Positions 8,089 to 15,155 of a DNA stretch of 35,152 nucleotides are shown piece by piece (position 1 is the first letter of the stretch; each line of letters starts with the position of its first letter). Both the position numbers and the translations under genes were made by a program. The DNA lies in contig CAZSPC010000009.1 of assembly GCA_964608745.1 (NCBI GenBank), positions 1 to 35,152 on the forward strand. The letters are read 5' to 3'. This DNA comes from UBA12079 sp964608745 (GTDB lineage: Bacteria; Patescibacteriota; Minisyncoccia; Phycocordibacterales; UBA12079). The notes under the pieces are model-generated. The model had not been told where the DNA came from. It did not search any database and was given only the letters and a program-made list of their open reading frames with translations.

Positions 8089-8763
8089 CTAATCTCCATA
8101 TCTCATTTCTTTAATCATTTTAAGTGTCTCTTTCGCATATTTTTCGTAACTTTTATTGGCTTTTAACCCTTCTTTATCCAAAATAATATCTTTTTTACAA
8201 AAATTGGATTTTGGGTAATTTTTTATATACTCATTCCAACTAGATCGGTTTAATATTGAGTCCATAAAATGTTTTTTTGTCCCATCAAATTTTTTATGGA
8301 CCAAGTTATTTAAATTAACATAAGCACTAACATATAGAAGCTGCTCGTCTGATTCTATATGATTAGCTTTGAATCTACCTTGAAATAACGGCCCACAACG
8401 ATTATATCTTTCGTTATAGTAATTTGAAAAACCACCACCTACTCGCTTCATAAATTTACTTATCCCCCCATCTTCAACCTCCTCTAAAACAAAATGAAAG
8501 TGATTTGGGTTTAAGCAATAAGCAACAATATTAACCAAATTTTTCGTTTTAGGTCTACGGTGGGGTACCTGGTACCCCACTCTTTGCATTTTTGACTTAT
8601 TGATATAAAAAATATCATTACCAGTTTCCACACGATTAAACTCTTTTAAACTCTGAATAAACCTATAAACATCATACTTATCAGAGAATATATCCGCCTT
8701 ATTTATCCCCTTGTTAAAGATGTGGTAATATTCCCCTTTTGTATATATTATCTTTTTTCTCAT
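8089..8763 (-). CDS. REP-associated tyrosine transposase (RAYT, IS200/IS605-like HUH family)
   Basis: Y1-type HUH nucleases of this class cut and rejoin single-stranded REP hairpins and are usually single-copy domesticated relatives of IS200/IS605 TnpA. The 224-residue protein shows GEYYHIFNKG near the N-terminus, the HUH pair H88-F-H90 in NPNHFHFVLEE, a candidate catalytic Tyr in FSNYYNERY (residues 115-120), and the CGPLFQGRFKA signature. ATG at 8763 is preferred over a GTG six codons upstream because the family normally begins just before GEYYHI. Identical REP palindromes lie on both sides. A third copy lies inside the gene at 8560-8580, read in frame as VGYQVPH (residues 62-68), so the transposase gene contains its own presumed substrate. 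Confidence 0.93.
   Translation of the reverse strand: MRKKIIYTKGEYYHIFNKGINKADIFSDKYDVYRFIQSLKEFNRVETGNDIFYINKSKMQRVGYQVPHRRPKTKNLVNIVAYCLNPNHFHFVLEEVEDGGISKFMKRVGGGFSNYYNERYNRCGPLFQGRFKANHIESDEQLLYVSAYVNLNNLVHKKFDGTKKHFMDSILNRSSWNEYIKNYPKSNFCKKDIILDKEGLKANKSYEKYAKETLKMIKEMRYGD
8560..8580. repeat. REP palindrome inside the RAYT coding sequence
   Basis: The same 21-base palindrome (central T on the plus strand) lies in frame within the transposase gene and encodes VGYQVPH. Confidence 0.9.
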
Positions 8764-8785
8764 ATTTAATATATTATACACAAAA

Positions 8786-8806
8786 GTGGGGTACCTGGTA
8801 CCCCAC
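8786..8806. repeat. REP palindrome, right of RAYT
   Basis: The 21-base palindrome GTGGGGTACC, central T, GGTACCCCAC, lies 22 bases upstream of the preferred transposase start and 20 bases downstream of the obg stop. It has the same AAAA flank as the left copy. Confidence 0.9.
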
Positions 8807-8826
8807 TTTTTAACACCTTATTTGTT

Positions 8827-9798
8827 CTATTCGTTTTGATTTAGGAAATTTGAAAGATAAACTTTAAGTTCTTTTATTGAGCCTTCATCAATTATTGATG
8901 TTATAAGTACATCTGGGTTTAACTTTGATATCTCTTTTTTTGTTTTTTCAACCGTCTCTTCATCAACCAAGTCACTTTTAGTCAAAACAATTATTTCTTT
9001 TTTATCTAAAAGAGTTTTATCGTGTTTTTCTAATTCTTTTCGAATAATTTTATAATCCCGAACAACATCATCACTTTCAAAAGAAATACAATGAACTAGC
9101 GCTTTTGTTCTAGTAATATGTCGCAAAAACTTGTGCCCCAATCCTTTCCCGTCAGAAGCCCCTTCGATAAGACCTGGAATGTCAGCTAAAATATATCCAT
9201 AAAATTCACCAAGATTCGGCTCAAGAGTAGTAAAAGGATAAGCTCCAACACGCGCATTTGCTTTGGTTAATTCATTTAACAAAGATGACTTACCAGCACT
9301 CGGCAATCCAATAAATCCAATATCAGCAATCAATTGTAATTCAACAAAAAATTCTGCTTCTTCCCCTTCTTTCCCCGGAGTCCATTCTTCCGGAGTAGTG
9401 TTGGTTGAAGATTTAAAATGTTCATTACCTAAACCACCTCGACCTCCTTTTAGAATCAAAATTTCCTGACCCTCTTCAAGTAATTCAAATTTTTTGTTAT
9501 TAGATAAATTTTCAATTACTGCCCCAATCGGTAAATCAATAGATAAATTATCTCCATTTTTTCCTTCCATACTATCTTTCATACCTATACCGCCATCTTC
9601 AGCATAAAATTCTTTTTTGCGGATATATTTTGAAAGAATATTGGCATCACGAACAGCCCGGACATAAACATCTCCGCCATTTCCTCCGTTGCCACCACCA
9701 GGACCCATTTTAGGTTTTCCTTTTTCTGATTTCCATTTAACAACACCATTTCCTCCGTCACCTGCTTTGGCATAAATTTTTAGTTCGTCTATAAACAT
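8827..9798 (-). CDS. obg: GTPase Obg/CgtA
   Basis: Obg is an essential GTPase that binds the large ribosomal subunit during its assembly and in stress responses. The 323-residue protein has the glycine-rich Obg fold (about 1-157, with GDGGNG, GPGGGNGGNGGDVYV and GGRGGLGN). The G domain follows: G1 GLPSAGKSS (164-172), G2 YPFTT (187-191), G3 DIPG (206-209), G4 TKSD (273-276, in place of NKxD) and G5 TSI near 296. The protein stops after the G domain and lacks the variable C-terminal OCT domain of longer Obg proteins, as in many reduced genomes. There is no Shine-Dalgarno; TATAGC lies 9 bases upstream of the ATG. Confidence 0.96.
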   Translation of the reverse strand: MFIDELKIYAKAGDGGNGVVKWKSEKGKPKMGPGGGNGGNGGDVYVRAVRDANILSKYIRKKEFYAEDGGIGMKDSMEGKNGDNLSIDLPIGAVIENLSNNKKFELLEEGQEILILKGGRGGLGNEHFKSSTNTTPEEWTPGKEGEEAEFFVELQLIADIGFIGLPSAGKSSLLNELTKANARVGAYPFTTLEPNLGEFYGYILADIPGLIEGASDGKGLGHKFLRHITRTKALVHCISFESDDVVRDYKIIRKELEKHDKTLLDKKEIIVLTKSDLVDEETVEKTKKEISKLNPDVLITSIIDEGSIKELKVYLSNFLNQNE

Positions 9799-9838
9799 AT
9801 GTTTAGGGCTATAGGGCTTAGCGTTAAGGGTTATAGGT

Positions 9839-9894
9839 AAAAAATTTGCTAAACAAATTTTTTATTAACGAATTTTGGCTTTACCAAATTCGTT
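9839..9894. repeat. Two adjacent palindromes between the VTT gene and obg
   Basis: AAAAAATTTG (9839-9848) pairs with CAAATTTTTT (9854-9863), and AACGAATTT (9867-9875) pairs with AAATTCGTT (9886-9894) around a TGGCTTTACC centre. The first is terminator-like on either strand and may end the plus or minus transcript. Confidence 0.65.
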
Positions 9895-9935
9895 CCCTAC
9901 AATCCTAAACGCTACACGCTACAACGCTCATAAGA

Positions 9936-10595
9936 TTATTCACTTTTCTCATCGAAATGCAAGTTATTTTTTTGCTTTCCATTTTTGTAAAAAAAGTAAT
10001 TTATTATCAAAACAACAATAATAAACAAAATTGCTAATATGGTTGCTGTTTTGTTTTTCAATAAAGCTAAATCATAACCATAAGCAAAAATAAACGAAAA
10101 CGGTGCTACTCCAATTAAAGTTGCCCAAAAATATTTTTTTATTTTCACTTCCGTTAAAAGACCGATTAGATACCCCAAAATATCAACCGGAATAACCATT
10201 CTCAAAAAAACTATCCACCAAAAACTAATATCACGGGGGATATAATTGTGGTACTTAACAACCTGCTCTTCTGAGACTAACTTCATTAAAATTGGCTTCC
10301 CTACATTACGAGAAATCCAAAAAGCTCCCACGGATCCAATTGTCCAACCAATAATAGAATAGATTGCAGTATTAAAAGGCCCAAGTAACAAAGCCACAAA
10401 CGGTACCATTGGAATAACTGTAATTGGCGCAATAATTGTTGAAATTGCCATTAGGAAAATAAAAATAGCAATAGATAAAATAGAATTATCGGTTATAAAT
10501 TTTTGTAAATATTCAACCGGAGCATCCCAAACAACCAGTACTAGTGCCAGTACGATGAACAAGATAAGAAATAGGTAGGTTGTTTTTTGGAACAT
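9936..10595 (-). CDS. VTT-domain (DedA/TVP38/TMEM64-like) membrane protein
   Basis: A polytopic membrane protein of the SNARE-associated/VTT type, a family linked to lipid scrambling and envelope homeostasis. The 219-residue protein has an N-terminal helix (residues 7-25). Two re-entrant-like hydrophobic regions carry PITVIPMVPFVALLLGPFNTAIYSIIG and the GSVGAFWISRNVGKP motif. The FLRMVIPVDILGYLIGL segment is the usual F-x-R-x(4)-P signature. A last helix runs from about 185 to 205, with a charged tail. The ATG at 10595 is preferred over a GTG six codons upstream. The exact substrate is unknown. Confidence 0.85.
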   Translation of the reverse strand: MFQKTTYLFLILFIVLALVLVVWDAPVEYLQKFITDNSILSIAIFIFLMAISTIIAPITVIPMVPFVALLLGPFNTAIYSIIGWTIGSVGAFWISRNVGKPILMKLVSEEQVVKYHNYIPRDISFWWIVFLRMVIPVDILGYLIGLLTEVKIKKYFWATLIGVAPFSFIFAYGYDLALLKNKTATILAILFIIVVLIINYFFYKNGKQKNNLHFDEKSE

Positions 10596-10620
10596 GATTA
10601 AAACAAGAAGCACGAATTAC

Positions 10621-10684
10621 GAATCATGAATCATGAGAAAATTTTTGGCTTTAGCCAAAAATTTTCTTTCGTGATTCTTGATTC
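10621..10684. repeat. Long palindrome between the VTT and dehydrogenase genes
   Basis: A 15-bp perfect stem, AGAAAATTTTTGGCT (10636-10650) with AGCCAAAAATTTTCT (10653-10667), has a two-base TT gap. The pairing extends outward imperfectly through GAATCATGAATCATG to a total span of about 64 bases. It may also end the dehydrogenase transcript. Confidence 0.75.
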
Positions 10685-10708
10685 ATTATTCTTGGTTCTC
10701 CTTAACAC

Positions 10709-11713
10709 TTAAACCACTACATTCTGCTGATTCTCTCTTTTGAAGGCTTTCATATTCTCGACAGTAGTCAAAAATATTCTTTCAATAGCCTCTTCTGTAT
10801 TAAACGCATTATGCGGTGCGATAATTACATTTGGATGATCAATCAAATATTGATTCGCTAAAATTGTTTTCAACGCTTCTGGATTTGGATGTTCCTCTGA
10901 AAGTAAATCAACTTCGTTCCCCATAAAAGATTCTTCTTCGAGTACATCAAGTCCTGCTCCAGCGAAAATTCCTTTTTCAAGTGCTTCTACCAGAGCTTCT
11001 GTTTCGACAACCTCTCCTCTAGCAGTATTGATAAGATACGCACCCTTTTTGATTTTTGAAATATTTTCTTTGTTGATTAGGTGCTCTGTATGCGGGTTAA
11101 GAGGAACATGCAAAGAAATTATGTCTGATTGTGCTAATAATTCATCAAATTCAACATATTGAAAACCTTGCTCTTGAGCAAAACTCTCATCTTTTTTTAC
11201 ATCAAAAGCAATAATGTTCATATCAAAACCTTTTGCCATCTTTATTGCATATCTTCCAATATGACCTGTTCCGATTATTCCGATTGTTTTACCTTTCAAA
11301 TCAAAACCAGTTAAGCCTTCTTGTGAAAAACTACCTGTTTCTAAAATTCTTTCATAAGATGGATAAATTTTTCTAGAAAGAGCTAAAAGTAATGCAAAAG
11401 CAAATTCAGCTACTGTATTTTCACCATAAGTCGGCACATTTGAAACTTTAATACCCCGTTTTTTTGCTTCTTCTAAATCAATATGATTAAAACCAGTCGA
11501 ACGAGTAGCAATAAATTTTAGATTTGGGTATCGATCCATTTCTTCTGCTCCAATTGTAGATTTTACAAAAACACACAGAATTTCTGTTTCTTTGTTTCTA
11601 TGATCTGAGTGACTCTGAATAGTTCCAGCTAAAAACTCAATATCAAAATCCGGCAAATTTTGCGTAAAAAACTCTTGCTCTGATTCTTTTTGATAAAAAT
11701 ATGTTATGTGCAT
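10709..11713 (-). CDS. D-2-hydroxyacid dehydrogenase, probably D-lactate dehydrogenase
   Basis: A cytosolic NAD-dependent enzyme expected to interconvert pyruvate and D-lactate. The 334-residue protein has the Rossmann motif GTGHIGR (148-154) and the family core. Catalytic residues can be placed at R232 in NTARGE, Glu in the LDVLEEE region (about 259-261) and H301 in APHNAFNTEEA. The insert FMGNEVDLLSEEHPNPE between the last two is typical of D-lactate dehydrogenase-like members; a different 2-hydroxyacid substrate cannot be excluded. A TACAAT box (11720-11725) lies 6 bases before the ATG with no Shine-Dalgarno, so the mRNA is probably leaderless. It is near eno and ppsA, consistent with a role at the end of glycolysis. 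Confidence 0.9.
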   Translation of the reverse strand: MHITYFYQKESEQEFFTQNLPDFDIEFLAGTIQSHSDHRNKETEILCVFVKSTIGAEEMDRYPNLKFIATRSTGFNHIDLEEAKKRGIKVSNVPTYGENTVAEFAFALLLALSRKIYPSYERILETGSFSQEGLTGFDLKGKTIGIIGTGHIGRYAIKMAKGFDMNIIAFDVKKDESFAQEQGFQYVEFDELLAQSDIISLHVPLNPHTEHLINKENISKIKKGAYLINTARGEVVETEALVEALEKGIFAGAGLDVLEEESFMGNEVDLLSEEHPNPEALKTILANQYLIDHPNVIIAPHNAFNTEEAIERIFLTTVENMKAFKRENQQNVVV

Positions 11714-11719
11714 AATTTT

Positions 11720-11725
11720 ATTGTA
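11720..11725 (-). promoter_or_regulatory. -10 box of the D-2-hydroxyacid dehydrogenase gene (leaderless-type)
   Basis: TACAAT on the minus strand, 6 bases before the ATG. No Shine-Dalgarno follows. Confidence 0.45.
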
Positions 11726-11886
11726 ACTAAAATAATTTATGTGGTAATTATAGCATTAAATTTGCAAGCAAAATAGAATTATGAATCATGAAAAATTTGA
11801 CTAGAATTTATATCTATGCTAATCTCATTATAGAGAATGGAATTTACTGGATTTGTCAATCAAATAATTAAGAATAAGGAGTGGAT

Positions 11887-12255
11887 ATGCAATACATAGA
11901 ACCCTTTACACCCTTTGTATTATGGTCTTTTTTTATTTCTGCAATTGTTGTTCAGCTTCTCATGATAGGACTAGTGGGCACAGAAAGACATGGTTCCTTT
12001 GTAAAAACCCAAAGTGGTAAAACTGAAACTTTTACAGCATCTTGCACAGCGGGATTTATATGGTGGCTTGTAGCTTTTATATTTTTATCCCCCGTCATTC
12101 ACCATCTAGAAAAAACCGGTCAAACCGCACTAATATGGGGATTGTTATTCATCTCATTTGTAGCTTCCATATTTTTGAGTGGAATGATCACTCAATTCAT
12201 TTCACGCAAACTGTATAAAGATGTACAGTTTGCAACAATTTTTGATGATGTTTAA
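11887..12255 (+). CDS. Small membrane protein, 122 aa, unknown function
   Basis: I do not recognise this family with confidence. The protein has four predicted membrane helices (about residues 12-30, 51-70, 83-100 and 100-112) and a polar loop with GTERHGSFVKTQSGKTETF between the first two. The ATG at 11887 is chosen because AAGGAG (11876-11881) precedes it by 5 bases; an in-frame GTG at 11881 overlaps that site and is rejected. A TTGACT -35-like box at 11797-11802 is upstream, with a poor -10. It is a lone plus-strand gene with its own terminator. Confidence 0.75.
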   Translation: MQYIEPFTPFVLWSFFISAIVVQLLMIGLVGTERHGSFVKTQSGKTETFTASCTAGFIWWLVAFIFLSPVIHHLEKTGQTALIWGLLFISFVASIFLSGMITQFISRKLYKDVQFATIFDDV

Positions 12256-12259
12256 ACCA

Positions 12260-12298
12260 AAGCAGGTTTTGTGTAAACAAAACCTGCTTATTTTATTT
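12260..12298 (+). terminator. Terminator of the 122-aa membrane protein gene
   Basis: A 13-bp perfect stem, AAGCAGGTTTTGT (12260-12272) with ACAAAACCTGCTT (12277-12289), has a GTAA loop and is followed by ATTTTATTT. Confidence 0.85.
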
Positions 12299-12299
12299 T

Positions 12300-12332
12300 C
12301 CTGGATTGCTTCGCTAGCGCTCGCAAAGACGA
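12300..12332. repeat. Dispersed GGATTGC...GCAA repeat, copy A
   Basis: CCTGGATTGC, a TTCGCTAGCGC centre, then TCGCAAAGACGAC. It is a diverged member of the palindromic family seen at 23941, 24405, 24879 and 29493. A separate small hairpin follows (AATTTTTGC 12341-12349, GCAAAAATT 12353-12361). Confidence 0.6.
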
Positions 12333-12410
12333 CTGAGATTAATTTTTGCCTTGCAAAAATTCGTACTATTAGCTACCGGCTATAAGCTACAAGCTTACAA
12401 ACATAGCTAC

Positions 12411-13583
12411 TTAACTACGAATCTCTTTTTCGATTTCCTCCAACCTCTCATACTTAACCCTCCTCACCTCCTGACTTGGAGAACCGGCTTTTATTCCGTA
12501 AGCTCCAATTCCAACTGCCAAATCTGCAATAAAATTATCCTGTGTCTCCCCTGACCGATGAGAGCAAATTATTTTCCAACCCGCTCCACGAGCAAGTTTT
12601 ACAGCGTTGTAGACTTCTGTGAGTGTACCAATTTGATTTGGTTTTATTATAACTGCGTTAGCCCGTCTGTTTCTCGCGTTATCTAAAATACTTTCTGGAT
12701 TTGTTGTCGTTAGGTCGTCCCCCGCAACCAAAACTTCTGATTGCATTTCTGTAAACCGAACAAAAGAATCTAGATCATTTTCAGCAAATGGATCTTCTAT
12801 ACTTCTCAAATAAAACTTTTCAATTAAATCTGAATAAACTTGTATCAATTCATCCGAAGAATATTCTTTTCCTAAAATTTCATATTTTCCGTTTTTATAA
12901 AATTCAGACCCAGCAGAATCTATTGCTAAAAATTCATTTTCACCAATTATTCCACTTAATAATTCAAAAGGTTCTTCTATTGTTTCTGTTTTTGGAGAAT
13001 AACCTCCCTCATCTCCTATTTCCACTTCCCCATATTTCTCTTTTATTACCTCGCCTAATTTCTCAAAAATTTCCTTTGCTCTTTCGTAATCATCAATTAC
13101 AACAATATACTCTTGAAAAGGAGATCTAAAATCACCGTGAGCCCCACCATTAATAACATTCATAAACAATTTTGGCATACTTGGAACCCCGGGATCCAAG
13201 TTAATGCCGGAAATTTCATTTATATATTGCCAGAGAGATTTTTCTTCTAATTTTGCAGCTAAACGAGTTATAGCCAGACTAACCCCGAGTAAAGTATTTC
13301 CACCTAGATTCGATTTATCTTTTGTTCCATCTAGTTCGAGTAAGATTTGATCGATTTTCAATGGCTCAGCCAATGAGCCATTGATTTTCGGAGCAATTAT
13401 TTCATCAATATTTTTAATTGCTTGTTCTACTGAAACAGTTTTTGCTTCACGAGAACCAGAACTGGTTCCTGATGGGACAGATGCATTAACACAGGTACCG
13501 CCAGAACAAACCTCAACCTCAATAGTAGGCCTATTTTTAGAATCTTTTATTTCTTTTGCTTTTATTGATGTTATTACTTGCAT
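12411..13583 (-). CDS. eno: Enolase (phosphopyruvate hydratase)
   Basis: Enolase interconverts 2-phosphoglycerate and phosphoenolpyruvate in the cytosol. At 390 residues it is shorter than the usual 410-435. The key residues can be read: H149 in INGGAHGD, E192 in GDEGGYSP, metal ligands D222 (AIDSAGSEF), E263 (SIEDP) and D289 (AGDDL), K314 in KPNQIGT, and S341-H342-R343 in CSHRSGET. Residues 67-78 (INGSLAEPLKID) are encoded by a palindrome (13358-13384) where most enolases have a Gly-x-Asp-x-x-Asp-Gln segment, so the local sequence looks overwritten without a length change. The C-terminal KAGSPSQEVRRVKYERL replaces the common KTGAP..SER form. A TATAAT box lies 10 bases before the ATG (13594-13599). 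Confidence 0.94.
   Translation of the reverse strand: MQVITSIKAKEIKDSKNRPTIEVEVCSGGTCVNASVPSGTSSGSREAKTVSVEQAIKNIDEIIAPKINGSLAEPLKIDQILLELDGTKDKSNLGGNTLLGVSLAITRLAAKLEEKSLWQYINEISGINLDPGVPSMPKLFMNVINGGAHGDFRSPFQEYIVVIDDYERAKEIFEKLGEVIKEKYGEVEIGDEGGYSPKTETIEEPFELLSGIIGENEFLAIDSAGSEFYKNGKYEILGKEYSSDELIQVYSDLIEKFYLRSIEDPFAENDLDSFVRFTEMQSEVLVAGDDLTTTNPESILDNARNRRANAVIIKPNQIGTLTEVYNAVKLARGAGWKIICSHRSGETQDNFIADLAVGIGAYGIKAGSPSQEVRRVKYERLEEIEKEIRS
13358..13384. repeat. Palindrome inside eno
   Basis: TCAATGGCTCA (13358-13368) pairs perfectly with TGAGCCATTGA (13374-13384) over a GCCAA loop. The arms share TCAATGGCT and AGCCATTGA with the intergenic palindrome at 6439-6463. Confidence 0.85.
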
Positions 13584-13593
13584 AATTTTTATA

Positions 13594-13599
13594 ATTATA
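13594..13599 (-). promoter_or_regulatory. -10 box of eno
   Basis: A perfect TATAAT on the minus strand, 10 bases before the ATG. No Shine-Dalgarno lies between them, so the leader would be at most a few bases. Confidence 0.45.
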
Positions 13600-13622
13600 A
13601 TATTATGTAATTAATCACCACG

Positions 13623-13661
13623 AAAAGTCCCCTGTAAGATTCGTACTTACAGGGTCCTTTT
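13623..13661 (-). terminator. Terminator overlapping the end of the NYN gene
   Basis: Arms 13623-13638 and 13646-13661 form a 16-bp stem with one mismatch. It includes the last codons and stop of the NYN gene. T-rich sequence flanks both sides, so it may act bidirectionally; it separates that gene from eno. Confidence 0.6.
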
Positions 13662-14156
13662 CTTTTTATATTCGAGTTTTTCCTTTAAATTATTCATAAA
13701 GGCAATATCTTTTTTTGCAAATCTTTTCAGTAAAGCTGAAAATTTAAAATAATTTGGAACAAGAACTGTCTTTAATTTATCATTTTCAAGCAAGTACTTA
13801 ACCAAACAATAAAAATCTCCATCACCGGACACAATCACAGCCTTACTAAAATTATTATATTCAATCATAGTATGCAAAACTAATTCTGCATCAACATTTC
13901 CTTTTGTTGTTCCATCTTTGTATTCCAAAGTTGGTTTAAAAATACAAATAAAACCAGCACCTTGAAGAAATTTATACAACTCATTGTTTCCATCAATATA
14001 TCCAATAAATAGAAAAGCTTTTTCAACTCCATATTTTTCTTTTAGGTAAACACGAAAACGCTTAAAATCTAATTTCCAGTCCAAAGAACGAATACTTAAA
14101 TTTACATTTTGACTGTCTATAAATGCATAATTATTTTGTTTTTTGTTAGATTTCAT
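13647..14156 (-). CDS. NYN/LabA-type PIN-like domain protein (putative RNase)
   Basis: A soluble 169-residue protein of the NYN (DUF88/LabA-like) group of PIN-fold nucleases, which are probably metal-dependent RNases. The acidic residues of the fold can be placed: D14 in YAFIDSQN, D89 in KGNVDAELV, D112 and D114 in VSGDGDFYCLV. The NVDAELVLHTM and SGDGDF blocks are diagnostic. It begins 15 bases after the CYTH stop and has no Shine-Dalgarno, so it is probably co-transcribed with ppsA, the 152-aa gene and the CYTH gene. The target RNA is unknown. Confidence 0.87.
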   Translation of the reverse strand: MKSNKKQNNYAFIDSQNVNLSIRSLDWKLDFKRFRVYLKEKYGVEKAFLFIGYIDGNNELYKFLQGAGFICIFKPTLEYKDGTTKGNVDAELVLHTMIEYNNFSKAVIVSGDGDFYCLVKYLLENDKLKTVLVPNYFKFSALLKRFAKKDIAFMNNLKEKLEYKKKRTL

Positions 14157-14171
14157 TATTTTTTTTAAATT

Positions 14172-14693
14172 TTACTTTTTCTCTAACAACAAATCACTAT
14201 AAGAACAGTCTACCAAATCATCTTTTTTGATTTCCAATAAATCTAAATAATAATTACATTGTTCAGATAATTTTTCTCTTCCTATTTTACCAGTCATATC
14301 AATCGCTTCTAGTTCGACAAAAGTCCCTAAATCTTTTACTTCATCAATATGAAACTTAACATTATCAATAAAGTAAATTTCCCTCTTCTTATCTATTATC
14401 ACCAAGATACCCAAGGATTTCACAAGAATATTTTTTAGCGAAGATTTTGGATTCGATTTATATAAGATAATGTCAGATTGCTTTGGGCCTTCTTTGTTTT
14501 CTCGTTCATAATGAATTAAATAATTTTCAATGTTTCCCTCTCTCAATTTTAGCCTCCCACTACCAACATTAAAATAAGTATCAACCTGATGGTCCACTCC
14601 TTTAAAATCAGCATTTTTTGATTTTAAAATACTCCTTATCTTATTTTGATTGGTTGATTTGGCTTTTATTTCTATGTTTATGTGCTTGCTCAT
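14172..14693 (-). CDS. CYTH-domain protein (class IV adenylate cyclase/CyaB-like or triphosphatase)
   Basis: CYTH proteins form a beta tunnel that binds a triphosphate and act as adenylate cyclases or as inorganic- or organic-triphosphatases. The 173-residue length matches CyaB-like members. The N-terminal ExExK motif reads N6-I-E8-I-K10. The CyaB-like QVDTYFNVGSGRLKLREG follows, then ENYLIHYER and, late, DEVKDLGTFVELEAI. The first Glu of ExExK is replaced by Asn, which is common in this bacterial subgroup and makes a cyclase role uncertain. It starts 3 bases after the stop of the 152-aa gene, within the ppsA operon. Confidence 0.85.
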   Translation of the reverse strand: MSKHINIEIKAKSTNQNKIRSILKSKNADFKGVDHQVDTYFNVGSGRLKLREGNIENYLIHYERENKEGPKQSDIILYKSNPKSSLKNILVKSLGILVIIDKKREIYFIDNVKFHIDEVKDLGTFVELEAIDMTGKIGREKLSEQCNYYLDLLEIKKDDLVDCSYSDLLLEKK

Positions 14694-14696
14694 TGT

Positions 14697-15155
14697 TTAT
14701 TTCTCTGTTAAATCAACCTCTAATTGATTTACAACTTTCACCCCACTATCCAAAATCAAATTCTTGATTTTTGAATATTGCTCATATAAATATTCTACAT
14801 TATCGATGGAAGAATAATCAAAATTTATTTGAAAATATTTTTCTTTCTTAATTTTATCTTCTATTTCATATAAATTAAAATTTTCTAGAAAACTCTTGAA
14901 ACCATAAACTTTAAAATTAGATAGGTCTTTTAAATTATCAAATAATTTTTTATTATAAGAATCTGAGTAAATTACAAAAGTAAAATAAACAATTTCACTA
15001 TAAACTCCTATCTCACAAAACTCAGTTGTTATCGTTGGGATGCTATATTCAATTAAATTCCCATTCCTATCATAATTACCAAAGGTTTTTTCTATATCAC
15101 CCACAACCTCCTCTTTCTCCAAAAATAATTTTCTTATTTCATCAATTTTTACCAT
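14697..15155 (-). CDS. Hypothetical acidic protein, 152 aa
   Basis: I do not recognise this protein. It is soluble, rich in Asp, Glu, Tyr and Phe, with a leading helix (KIDEIRKLFLEKEEVVGDIEKTFGNYD). Alternating beta-like segments follow (EFCEIGVYSEIVYFTFVIYSD), suggesting an alpha/beta fold. The start overlaps the ppsA end by 14 bases and has AGAGAGG just before it, so translation is likely coupled to ppsA. It ends 3 bases before the CYTH start. The tight spacing says it belongs to one operon, but not what it does. Confidence 0.8.
   Translation of the reverse strand: MVKIDEIRKLFLEKEEVVGDIEKTFGNYDRNGNLIEYSIPTITTEFCEIGVYSEIVYFTFVIYSDSYNKKLFDNLKDLSNFKVYGFKSFLENFNLYEIEDKIKKEKYFQINFDYSSIDNVEYLYEQYSKIKNLILDSGVKVVNQLEVDLTEK

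Noticed and set aside
8764..8781. GTG start six codons upstream for the RAYT gene
   Set aside because: The family begins just before GEYYHI, the extra residues are not conserved-looking, and the ATG at 8763 is adequate.
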